8,062 bases of DNA from Gallionellaceae bacterium. GTDB taxonomy: Bacteria; Pseudomonadota; Gammaproteobacteria; Burkholderiales; Gallionellaceae. Position numbers and translations under genes: made by a program. The stretch lies in assembly GCA_003151655.1 (NCBI GenBank), contig PLYB01000354.1, positions 1 to 8,062 of the forward strand, in the 5' to 3' direction. Within the stretch, counting starts at the first letter, position 1. The number at the start of each line of letters is the position of its first letter. Positions 1-4,753 of the stretch are shown here, one piece after another. Below the pieces are notes generated by a model, which worked only from the letters and a program-made list of their open reading frames with translations, was not told the origin of the DNA and did not search any database.

Positions 1-51
1 AGAAACCGAGCCCAACAGATAGGCAAGCACAACAAAAACTAGGGTCATCAT
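1..51 (-). CDS. plsY: Glycerol-3-phosphate acyltransferase PlsY, N-terminal fragment
   Basis: Only the first 17 codons lie in the window; the gene continues off the left edge. They read M-M-T-L-V-F-V-V-L-A-Y-L-L-G-S-V-S. This matches the first membrane segment of PlsY, whose family starts with a hydrophobic run and an A-Y-L-x-G-S motif. PlsY is an inner-membrane enzyme that moves an acyl group from acyl-phosphate to glycerol-3-phosphate, the first step of phospholipid synthesis. Two adjacent ATGs (51-49 and 48-46) could start it; an AAGG sequence 8 nt upstream of the first favours the first. It is divergent from folB, and plsY next to folB is a common arrangement in Beta- and Gammaproteobacteria, which supports the call despite the short stretch. 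Confidence 0.72.
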   Translation of the reverse strand, partial: MMTLVFVVLAYLLGSVS

Positions 52-79
52 CTGGAATACCTTAAAATACCAACGGCGG

Positions 80-108
80 ATTTTACTCGAATGCCACACT
101 TCAACCAA
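80..108 (-). promoter_or_regulatory. Possible plsY promoter
   Basis: On the minus strand, TTGGTT (108-103) and TAAAAT (85-80) are separated by 17 nt in the plsY/folB divergent gap, leaving a short leader before the plsY ATG at 51. The -10 is a good match and the -35 only partial. Prediction from sequence alone. Confidence 0.3.
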
Positions 109-125
109 ACTGCACGCCAACTACT

Positions 126-482
126 ATGGACATCATCTTTCTACGCGAACTCAAGATCGACACACTCATCGGCGTCTACGAATGGGAAAAGCGCGTGCCG
201 CAAACCCTGCAAATCGACCTTGAAATCGCGCTACCCAGCAGCCTCGCCTGCCAGACCGACAACATCGACGACGCCCTCAACTACGCCGACATCGTGCGCG
301 ATATTCAGAAAGCACTCGCCAGCCGTCATTACAATTTATTGGAAGCGCTGGCCGAGAGCATCGCTCAGATATTGATTGAAGACTTCAAGGCACCGTGGGT
401 AAAAGTCAGCGTGGCGAAACTACAAGCGATACGCGGGAGCAGGATGGTGGGGATTAGTATTGAGCGCGGACAAGCGAAATAG
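126..482 (+). CDS. folB: Dihydroneopterin aldolase FolB
   Basis: A 118-residue protein of normal FolB length. It converts 7,8-dihydroneopterin to 6-hydroxymethyl-7,8-dihydropterin and glycolaldehyde in cytoplasmic folate synthesis. The start matches the family pattern (L-R-E-L-K-I-D-T-L-I-G-V-Y-E-W-E, residues 6-21). Expected functional residues are present: Glu21 region, Tyr53 in L-N-Y-A-D, Glu73 in the L-L-E-A-L-A-E helix that anchors the pterin, and Lys98, the likely catalytic lysine. The C-terminal R-G-S-R-M-V-G-I-S-I-E-R strand (103-114) is typical. The usual Lys-Pro at the catalytic lysine is Lys-Leu here. No clear Shine-Dalgarno precedes the ATG at 126, but this start gives the family-typical N terminus. 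It is divergent from plsY with a 74-bp gap. Confidence 0.95.
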   Translation: MDIIFLRELKIDTLIGVYEWEKRVPQTLQIDLEIALPSSLACQTDNIDDALNYADIVRDIQKALASRHYNLLEALAESIAQILIEDFKAPWVKVSVAKLQAIRGSRMVGISIERGQAK

Positions 483-498
483 ACGCTGGTAAACCCAA

Positions 499-717
499 AT
501 GTCGAAACAATGCAAAATTACTCTGGGCAATCCGATAGCGCACCTTAAACACTCGCCTAAGAATCTGGAAGTTAAAGCGGTCTCCGATGCAGCAGAAGAT
601 AAATTCAAGCGGGCGTCCGTTGACGCATCCATCCGTCGCAAGCCCGGCTCGGCCAAAGGTGATGTGCTTTACATCGCGGAAGATTTTGATACGCCACTAA
701 TTAACTTTGCGGATTAA
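499..717 (+). CDS. Orphan antitoxin-like small protein (toxin-binding tail only)
   Basis: A 72-residue protein not recognised over its whole length. Its last 25 residues (R-K-P-G-S-A-K-G-D-V-L-Y-I-A-E-D-F-D-T-P-L then I-N-F-A-D) strongly resemble the C-terminal tail of Phd/VapB-type antitoxins, where a G-S-A-K-G segment and an E/D-D-F-D-x-P-L motif wrap the toxin. The N-terminal 45 residues are basic and polar and show no recognisable Phd or AbrB DNA-binding fold. It lies 16 nt after folB on the same strand and may be co-transcribed. There is no strong Shine-Dalgarno, and an in-frame stop at 490-492 rules out a longer start. No PIN or other toxin gene follows; the next gene is on the opposite strand. 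It may be a decayed antitoxin, a solitary anti-toxin, or chance similarity. Confidence 0.55.
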   Translation: MSKQCKITLGNPIAHLKHSPKNLEVKAVSDAAEDKFKRASVDASIRRKPGSAKGDVLYIAEDFDTPLINFAD

Positions 718-770
718 TTGCAAATAAAGCTACTACTCGATTCTTAAGATTTTCCGTAATTGAAAAGCTG

Positions 771-801
771 ATTAGCCCGGCAAAAACATAGCGGGGCTAA
801 T
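771..801. repeat. Inverted repeat at the 3' end of the higA-like gene
   Basis: The arms ATTAGCCC (771-778) and GGGCTAAT (794-801) are perfect complements around a 15-nt loop and overlap the higA stop codon. On the minus strand the stem is followed by CAGCTTTTC rather than a clean U-run, so it is at best a weak terminator. Confidence 0.35.
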
Positions 802-1200
802 TCCGAAATATTTACCCAACTTGCCCGCCAAGGTCGCGCTAATTTTCCGTTTCCCGGACAGGATTGCCGACAGATTGCTCTGCGGAACGATGGCCGACAG
901 GTCTTCTTGCTTCAGCCCGCGATCATCCATCAAAAAGCGCAGCACATCTTTTGGTTTCGCTGGATTGATGGGGTAATGTTCTTGATCGTACTTCGAAACC
1001 AGCTCACTCACCAAATCAAGCAGACTGGACAGCGGATGATCCTCGTTATCCCCTGCCTCATCCAACAGAGAATCCATTAGCGCCACCGTGCGATCATATT
1101 CATCCTCGGAGTGAATAGGACGCAGGTGCGCTATGGTGTCGAAAGCCTGCCAAGAAGCTTGAATAGCGCTGATGTCGAATTGAGTATGTGCTGCACGCAT
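772..1200 (-). CDS. higA: HigA-type antitoxin / XRE-family regulator, no adjacent toxin
   Basis: A 142-residue protein with the two-part plan of the HigA family that includes E. coli HigA. The N-terminal helical part (20-75) carries I-H-S-E-D-E-Y-D-R and L-x-D-L-V-S-E-L-V. A helix-turn-helix follows (84-140) with V-L-R-F-L-M-D-D-R-G-L, the recognition-helix region S-N-L-S-A-I-L-S-G-K-R-K-I-S, and the end F-G-I-S-P-A-M-F. Such proteins neutralise HigB mRNA interferase and repress their own operon. A strong Shine-Dalgarno, AAGGTG, lies 5 nt before the ATG at 1200. In this family the toxin gene normally lies just upstream. Here the upstream neighbour is a lipoprotein gene 58 bp away, and I found no HigB-like reading frame or remnant between them. 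It is therefore a solitary antitoxin or a regulator with a new role. The family call is firm; partner loss is inferred. Confidence 0.85.
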   Translation of the reverse strand: MRAAHTQFDISAIQASWQAFDTIAHLRPIHSEDEYDRTVALMDSLLDEAGDNEDHPLSSLLDLVSELVSKYDQEHYPINPAKPKDVLRFLMDDRGLKQEDLSAIVPQSNLSAILSGKRKISATLAGKLGKYFGISPAMFLPG

Positions 1201-1258
1201 GATTACACCTTGCTTATCCTATTCTTTCTGCAATTGGCTTCGTTGGTATTTGTATGGC

Positions 1259-2020
1259 TTACTGAAATGTTCGAGTTAAATTTGTTTGGCTTCCGGTTGC
1301 AGGCAAGTCGAGGTAGTTTGTGGAAACCGTTTTTTCTGTTCCATTAGTATTTTCCCTCCAAACGGTCGTACCGCGATAAAGCCTAACATTGCTTGTGTCG
1401 TAGAAGTCTATGTATCGCGTTAATAGCAAAGATGTGGCGGTATCAGATGCTACAGACCATGAATACTTTGATGTTCCTTTTATTGTTGTCTTGCTGCTAT
1501 TCGTGTAGGTAATCGAATCTCCGAAATTACCTGTATCGCCTGCTTTGATTGTGGTCGGCAATGTGTAGTTTGCAGACATGACTTCCCATGATGAGCCATC
1601 GTCGTAGATAGACGCATAATAGTTGCTGGAGTTGTAGTAAGCGTTGCCGGTAACAGAATTTGTGGTGGTTTGCGTATAGCCACTTGAAGTTGTTTGGGTT
1701 AGTGTTTCGCTAATTACTGATGTTGATTTTAATAATGCAATGCCATTCAGTACTACTGATGTTGGAGCTCCAGTTGTAGCCGTCCCACTTCCTGATAATC
1801 GGGTTGTGCCATAACTACCAGAAATTGTGTAAGAGGCAGTACCCCCATTATTTATGGCATTTGCATTTGCAGTAGTTACATCTATAGATAAAGGTGTATT
1901 TTGAGTTGTGGTTGCTGGGGTTGACGATGCTGCTGAGGTTGACGCTGGTGAAGTCGATCCGCCACCAAGGCAACCAGCTAAAGCGGTAGATAGCGCTATT
2001 GAGACAATGATTTTTTTCAT
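1259..2020 (-). CDS. Hypothetical Ser/Thr/Asn-rich outer-membrane lipoprotein
   Basis: The 253-residue product begins with a type II signal peptide: M-K-K, a hydrophobic stretch, then the lipobox L-A-G-C, with the acylated cysteine at residue 17. Residue 18 is Leu, not Asp, so sorting to the outer membrane is expected. A low-complexity Ser/Thr/Ala linker (18-45) precedes a probably beta-rich body with many G-S-G, T-Y-T and aromatic/Thr alternations, which suggests a surface or periplasmic beta-sandwich. I do not recognise a named family. AAAGGGGTG sits 5 nt before the ATG and gives a good ribosome site. Codon use is more AT-rich than in folB or the glycan operon, consistent with transfer. It ends 58 bp before the higA-like gene on the same strand, so the two may share a transcript. 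Function unknown. Confidence 0.8.
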   Translation of the reverse strand: MKKIIVSIALSTALAGCLGGGSTSPASTSAASSTPATTTQNTPLSIDVTTANANAINNGGTASYTISGSYGTTRLSGSGTATTGAPTSVVLNGIALLKSTSVISETLTQTTSSGYTQTTTNSVTGNAYYNSSNYYASIYDDGSSWEVMSANYTLPTTIKAGDTGNFGDSITYTNSSKTTIKGTSKYSWSVASDTATSLLLTRYIDFYDTSNVRLYRGTTVWRENTNGTEKTVSTNYLDLPATGSQTNLTRTFQ

Positions 2021-2206
2021 TCTTTCACCCCTTTAAAGTTGAGCTGCAATTGAATCTGTTTCTGTATTACGTTATTGCGCATCGCATGATTCTTACTGGA
2101 ACTCAGCTTCCGTAGGTTGCGTTCAACTTCATTGCCGCTACCCGCCCCTCGCCCCTGCTTTTGCTACGCTCTTCGGCATCTCAATTAAGTAATGCGTAAT
2201 GCTAAG
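2021..2206. other. Intergenic region between divergent lipoprotein and XRE genes
   Basis: No gene is supported here. It must hold the lipoprotein promoter, but I see no convincing -35/-10 pair. A GC-rich run of ACCCGCCCCTCGCCCC lies around 2140-2156. A perfect tandem direct repeat, GTAATGC twice (2189-2202), ends 4 bp before the XRE -35 box. Confidence 0.4.
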
Positions 2207-2236
2207 TTGACAGTGTAGTGCATACAACCGTATGCA
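2207..2236 (+). promoter_or_regulatory. Predicted promoter with overlapping palindrome for the XRE gene
   Basis: A consensus -35 box TTGACA (2207-2212) is followed, after 18 nt, by TATGCA (2231-2236). A perfect inverted repeat GCATAC-AACC-GTATGC (2220-2235) covers the spacer and most of the -10. A repressor bound there would block RNA polymerase, as expected for a self-repressing XRE regulator. Prediction only; the -10 is weak. Confidence 0.45.
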
Positions 2237-2271
2237 GACAAGTCATGGTGTTTAAGCAAACCTTGCGCACC

Positions 2272-2514
2272 ATGAAGGACAAAAAATTATCGACGAAAAT
2301 ATTTGGCGAAGTAATGCAGGAATTGCGATTGCAAAATGCGCTTACACAAGACCAACTCGCCGAACGTGCAGGAACAGAGCGCAGCCATATTAGCGCTCTT
2401 GAGCGTGCCGAAAAAGGTCCGGCACTTGCAACGATTTTTAGTCTCGCCGACGCGCTGAACATTCCAGCTGGCGACTTGATTGGCCTCGTTGAAAAACGAT
2501 TGAAGGCTCGCTGA
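2272..2514 (+). CDS. Small XRE-family transcriptional regulator
   Basis: An 80-residue protein made of one helix-turn-helix of the XRE/Cro type: F-G-E-V-M-Q-E-L-R (helix 1), L-T-Q-D-Q-L-A-E-R-A-G (helix 2), T-E-R-S-H-I-S-A-L-E-R (recognition helix), then P-A-L-A-T-I-F-S-L-A-D-A-L-N-I-P. There is no effector domain, so it probably acts as a stand-alone dimeric DNA-binding protein, perhaps an autorepressor through the palindrome at 2220-2235. The ATG at 2272 is chosen because it gives a family-typical N terminus. An in-frame ATG at 2245 is an alternative and would be nearly leaderless given the predicted promoter; a GTG at 2218 would lie inside that promoter. None has a good Shine-Dalgarno. It could be the antitoxin half of a lost pair, but no toxin gene adjoins it. 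Confidence 0.85.
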   Translation: MKDKKLSTKIFGEVMQELRLQNALTQDQLAERAGTERSHISALERAEKGPALATIFSLADALNIPAGDLIGLVEKRLKAR

Positions 2515-2517
2515 TGC

Positions 2518-2568
2518 TGAAAAACACGGGGTACGTCTAGCACTAACGCATTCACCCTGTTTTCAACC
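2518..2568. repeat. Imperfect inverted repeat after the XRE stop
   Basis: TGAAAAACACGGGGT just after the XRE stop can pair, with a 3-nt bulge, with ACCCTGTTTTCA near 2557-2568. No U-run follows on the plus strand, so a terminator role is uncertain. Confidence 0.3.
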
Positions 2569-2629
2569 TCCTACTATGCAATTCGCTACATCATGCCTAA
2601 TCGTCAAGCTCAGACTGCAAACCGGTCCG

Positions 2630-2706
2630 GTATGCTGGGGTGAAAAACGAATCCCAGCTTTGGTATTTAAATCGCTGGGGTTCGCAAGCTCACCGCCAGC
2701 CTACAC
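2630..2706. repeat. Two dispersed-repeat copies in opposite orientation
   Basis: Two sequences follow the pattern GTA-GG/TG-C-TGGG-G-TGA-n-GCGAA-CCC-A-C, which recurs between genes in many proteobacteria. Copy 1 (about 2630-2658, plus strand) contains the stem GCTGGGGT / ATCCCAGC (2634-2641 and 2651-2658, one G-U pair). Copy 2 (about 2674-2705, minus strand) reads GTAGGCTGGCGGTGAGC followed by TTGCGAACCCCAGC. GCTGGGGT also occurs at 2674-2681, so the centre arm 2651-2658 could pair with either side. A perfect ACCGG-T-CCGGT (2621-2631) touches copy 1. The element sits between the convergent XRE and ORF6N genes and resembles a paired REP-like unit. Family assignment is from memory of the pattern. 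Confidence 0.45.
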
Positions 2707-3354
2707 TCACACCACCCCTTCCCCCTGTGCACCGCCTTGATCAGATGCAGGCAGACGGAGGTTTACCGGCTTTTCTTCGCCAGTTATAAATCCGATAGGT
2801 CGTTTCTTTTGCGGCTCGGGCGGGGTCATCAATTCCCGGATGGCATCGAAGACTTGCTTGAGTTGGACGCGCGTGTTGCGTGCAAAGGAATCGTGTTGCA
2901 TGGAAATTAATTCGGTCTTTTCTTCCAGCGCGTTGAGCTGTTTGGCCAGATCGTGATGCGTCATGGCCAACTCTCGCAGCTTTACGAATGCCCGCATGAT
3001 CGCAATATTAACCTGCACGGCTTGCGGGCTGCTCAGTATCGAAGACAGCATCGCCACTCCCTGCTCGGTAAACGCATACGGCGCGGTTCGCCTGCCACCC
3101 CATCGTAGCGTTTCCAAAGCCCCCGAACTTGAGGTCACAGATTGTGACCTCAAGACGTTAAACTCCTGATTGGTAAGTTGAAACATGAAATCTTCCGGAA
3201 AGCGTTCTAGGTTACGCTTGACCGCCTGTAGCAGCACCTTGGTTTCCACACCGTAAAGCGCAGCCAAATCGGCATCCAGCAAAACCTTTTGCTCGCGCAG
3301 CAATAAAATGCGGTGCGTAATCGTTTCCAGCGGCAACAAAGAAGGTTTACTCAT
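2707..3354 (-). CDS. ORF6N-domain DNA-binding protein
   Basis: A 215-residue protein with the ORF6N domain (about residues 8-105), a putative DNA-binding domain shared by phages and bacterial accessory regions and often found with KilA-N or Bro domains. Diagnostic segments are I-L-L-L-R-E-Q-K-V-L-L-D-A-D-L-A-A-L-Y-G-V, L-x-Q-A-V-K-R-N, R-F-P-E-D-F-M-F-Q-L, L-R-S-Q-S-V-T-S, W-G-G-R-R and P-Y-A-F-T-E-Q-G-V-A-M-L. A helical, probably coiled-coil part follows (about 120-175), then a basic, Pro-rich tail with K-K-R-P-I-G-F. The stretch G-A-L-E-T-L-R between V-T-S and W-G-G-R-R looks inserted compared with the usual family spacing. The ATG at 3354 matches family starts. An in-frame ATG at 3387 would add 11 residues but lies inside an inverted repeat that looks regulatory. 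Neither has a strong ribosome site. Its cellular role is unknown; acquisition by transfer is likely. Confidence 0.88.
   Translation of the reverse strand: MSKPSLLPLETITHRILLLREQKVLLDADLAALYGVETKVLLQAVKRNLERFPEDFMFQLTNQEFNVLRSQSVTSSSGALETLRWGGRRTAPYAFTEQGVAMLSSILSSPQAVQVNIAIMRAFVKLRELAMTHHDLAKQLNALEEKTELISMQHDSFARNTRVQLKQVFDAIRELMTPPEPQKKRPIGFITGEEKPVNLRLPASDQGGAQGEGVV
3128..3154. repeat. Perfect 12-bp-arm inverted repeat inside the ORF6N gene
   Basis: The arms CTTGAGGTCACA (3128-3139) and TGTGACCTCAAG (3143-3154) are exact complements around GAT. The repeat encodes the conserved L-R-S-Q-S-V-T-S segment of the ORF6N domain, and synonymous positions (Arg AGG, Ser TCA, Leu TTG) are those that keep the palindrome perfect. 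Confidence 0.85.
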
Positions 3355-3373
3355 TTTGGAATTGGCCCGACTC

Positions 3374-3404
3374 GATAGATACTGCATAGGACAGGCAATC
3401 TATC
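3374..3404. repeat. Inverted repeat upstream of the ORF6N start
   Basis: GATAGAT (3374-3380) and ATCTATC (3398-3404) are perfect complements 17 nt apart, 20-50 bp before the chosen ORF6N start. The centre-to-centre spacing of 24 bp suits a dimeric regulator spanning about two helical turns. Possible operator; no binding evidence. Confidence 0.4.
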
Positions 3405-3478
3405 AGCAAATTCCCACATTAGCTATAAGGAAAAACCCGGGGCCGTTTCCAACGAAGCGGTGGCTAGAGCATCTCATG

Positions 3479-3497
3479 TGTCAAATTAAGTTTGACA
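3479..3497. promoter_or_regulatory. Predicted chpSB operator
   Basis: A perfect inverted repeat TGTCAAA-TTAAG-TTTGACA has its right arm (3491-3497) covering the -35 hexamer TTGACA of the chpS promoter. MazE/ChpS-type antitoxins repress their own operons by binding palindromes at the promoter, so this is the natural operator candidate. Confidence 0.6.
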
Positions 3498-3521
3498 TCG
3501 CTTTCCGCCTAGCCGTATAGT
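3492..3521 (+). promoter_or_regulatory. Predicted chpSB promoter
   Basis: Consensus -35 TTGACA (3492-3497), 18-nt spacer and TATAGT (3516-3521, five of six bases match TATAAT). Transcription would start near 3528, about 27 nt before the chpS ATG, leaving room for the strong ribosome site. Confidence 0.65.
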
Positions 3522-3554
3522 CCATTTCGAATCTCTCAATAGCCGGAGGCAATT

Positions 3555-3806
3555 ATGGAAACGGTACTTCGAAACTTTGGCAACAGTGTCGGTTTGGTCA
3601 TTCCCAAGCCGGTGCGCGAATCCTTACATTTGAGCGCGGGGCAATGCGTTATTTTGGAACAGACAGCTGATGGCTTGCTGGTCAGGCCACGTGCAAAAAA
3701 ATACAGCTTGGATGAGTTGCTCGCACAATGCGATGCAAAAGCGCCGTTGCCCAAAGATGTGCAGGAATGGCAAGACAACCGCGCCACGGGAAACGAGATA
3801 TGGTAG
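3555..3806 (+). CDS. chpS: MazE/ChpS-family antitoxin
   Basis: An 83-residue antitoxin, the same length as E. coli ChpS. The N-terminal SpoVT-AbrB swapped-hairpin DNA-binding domain (1-47) shows R-N-F-G-N-S-V-G-L-V-I-P-K and L-x-L-S-A-G-Q. The C-terminal toxin-wrapping tail contains Y-S-L-D-E-L-L-A-Q-C-D (residues 50-60), which by memory is identical in ChpS, and ends N-E-I-W like ChpS G-D-E-I-W. It should neutralise the downstream ribonuclease and, with it, repress the operon through the palindrome at 3479-3497. A strong GGAGG lies 6 nt before the ATG. It overlaps the toxin start by 7 nt, the usual coupling that keeps antitoxin in excess. This is the only complete toxin-antitoxin pair in the window. 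Confidence 0.95.
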   Translation: METVLRNFGNSVGLVIPKPVRESLHLSAGQCVILEQTADGLLVRPRAKKYSLDELLAQCDAKAPLPKDVQEWQDNRATGNEIW

Positions 3807-4153
3807 GTCGACACAGTACTTTTGAACGGGGCGATATTGTTCGTGTCAGCTTGAATCCGGTTCTGGGCAAGGAATTGCAAGGCGACATGCGTCCTGCGCT
3901 GGTGCTTTCCACTCGCCCCTTCAACCAACTCGGCACAGTCTTGGTGGCTCCCATTACGCAAGGCGGCAACTTGGCACGCTTCGCCGGATTCGCTGTTTCA
4001 CTGATGGGGAGCGGTACTGAAACGCAAGGTGTCGTGTTGGTAAGCGCGGTACGTACGCTGGACTTAGTGGCGCGTCACGCCAAGAAAATTGAAGTAGCAC
4101 CAGATTTTATCGTGGAAGAAGCCTTAGCCAAATTGCGAACGATTACTGACTAA
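3800..4153 (+). CDS. chpB: MazF/PemK-family toxin ChpB (endoribonuclease)
   Basis: A 117-residue toxin very like E. coli ChpB (116 residues): F-E-R-G-D-I-V at 8-14, R-P-A-L-V-L-S, F-N-Q-L-G, the L-V-A-P-I-T-Q-G-G-N core, G-V-V-L-V near the middle, the R-T-L-D-L-x-A-R-x-A-K segment and the V-E-E-A-L-A-K-L-R end. The family cuts mRNA at short single-stranded sequences and slows growth until antitoxin is restored. The Arg of R-P-A-L and Thr of P-I-T-Q correspond to active-site positions in MazF/Kid enzymes, so the enzyme looks intact. The ATG at 3800 lies inside the last chpS codons (ATGGTAG), typical of translational coupling. A longer in-frame start at 3728 is rejected because it would bury the family N terminus. 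Confidence 0.95.
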   Translation: MVGRHSTFERGDIVRVSLNPVLGKELQGDMRPALVLSTRPFNQLGTVLVAPITQGGNLARFAGFAVSLMGSGTETQGVVLVSAVRTLDLVARHAKKIEVAPDFIVEEALAKLRTITD

Positions 4154-4210
4154 AAGAGAATCACGGGATCAGGCCGATTTCGAGCGAGATGCGAAGCTGA
4201 TACTCTTTTT
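4152..4210 (+). terminator. Possible terminator after chpB
   Basis: AAAAGAG-A-ATCA (4152-4163) pairs with TGAT-A-CTCTTTT (4198-4209), a 12-bp stem with one A-A mismatch and a 34-nt loop, ending in a TTTTT run (4206-4210). The stem begins at the chpB stop codon and lies mostly inside the convergent membrane-protein gene. The large loop makes it atypical. Confidence 0.4.
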
Positions 4211-4753
4211 AACCAGCGCCACCAGCGCGAAAACTGCCAGCCACGGGTCAATCAGATAATTCCACAGGTTGTTCGATTCATACCAGCCGACACTCCATGC
4301 CAGCACGGCAAGTGAGATGCTCAAGGCAATGAGTGCGTATTGGCGGAACCATGCGGCCAACGCAACCAGCAGCAACCCGGCGATAAACCAAAGATTGCCG
4401 AAGCCCAAGCGATAGGGATCGAAGGTGCTGATGCCTAGGGCGAGGGGGTAGAGGGCGATGGCTGCGAAGGTGATGAACACCAGCAACGCTCCTCTCCCGC
4501 TTGAGGGAGAGGGGACTTTAAATGTAATCGCCAGCAACACCAGTGTTGTGATGCTCAAGTCTCCTGTGATTCCGCGCATGAATTCAACTGAGGACAAACC
4601 TCCGAATGGTATCGCCAGCGCAATGAGTAGCCCGACTACCAAGCCTATTTTTAGTTTGAGTTGCAAGCGCGCAAAGACGGGCACGCGCAACGCAAGCGCC
4701 ACGATTGCGAGGACGACTCCCGCCAAGCCGGCAAGGTCAGTGAAGTGCATCAT
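4169..4753 (-). CDS. Multi-pass inner-membrane protein of the glycan operon
   Basis: A 194-residue protein with about seven hydrophobic segments (near 7-27, 35-53, 66-79, 88-108, 117-135, 139-158 and 165-182). I do not recognise a named family. It is the last gene of the minus-strand operon, and its start overlaps the end of the BNR gene by 17 nt. GGAAAAG lies about 7 nt before the first of two ATGs (4753 and 4750). The loop between segments 3 and 4 contains P-S-P-S-S-G-R-G (81-88), encoded by a palindromic repeat at 4491-4512 (see that entry), so a repeat unit seems to have been absorbed into the reading frame. The C-terminal tail is short, basic and Ser-rich. A role beside the sialidase-fold protein in periplasmic glycan handling is inferred only from position. 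Confidence 0.82.
   Translation of the reverse strand: MMHFTDLAGLAGVVLAIVALALRVPVFARLQLKLKIGLVVGLLIALAIPFGGLSSVEFMRGITGDLSITTLVLLAITFKVPSPSSGRGALLVFITFAAIALYPLALGISTFDPYRLGFGNLWFIAGLLLVALAAWFRQYALIALSISLAVLAWSVGWYESNNLWNYLIDPWLAVFALVALVKKSISFASRSKSA
4491..4512. repeat. Palindromic CCTCTCCC/GGGAGAGG repeat inside a coding sequence
   Basis: CCTCTCCC (4491-4498) and GGGAGAGG (4505-4512) are perfect arms around GCTTGA. This CTCTCCC-loop-GGGAGAG unit is a widespread intergenic palindrome in proteobacteria. Here it lies inside the membrane-protein gene and encodes the loop P-S-P-S-S-G-R-G without breaking the frame. Confidence 0.7.

Noticed and set aside
91..375. Open frame overlapping folB in another frame
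   Set aside because: Its composition is a low-complexity Ser/Thr/Pro shadow of the clear folB frame.
771..801. Intrinsic terminator for the HigA-like gene
   Set aside because: The stem is good but has a 15-nt loop and no clean U-run, so it is listed only as an inverted repeat.
1201..1258. Possible HigB toxin remnant upstream of the HigA-like gene
   Set aside because: All three minus-strand frames were read. They give short open stretches with stops and none of the family's C-terminal THxEYD-like motif.
3128..3154. CRP-binding site in the ORF6N palindrome
   Set aside because: The half-sites TGTGA and TCACA are in the inverse order and only 3 nt apart, unlike TGTGA-N6-TCACA, and the site lies in mid-gene.
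3728..3799. Longer N terminus for the ChpB toxin
   Set aside because: The 24 extra codons overlap chpS in another frame, lack family similarity, and the ATG at 3800 matches ChpB exactly in length.
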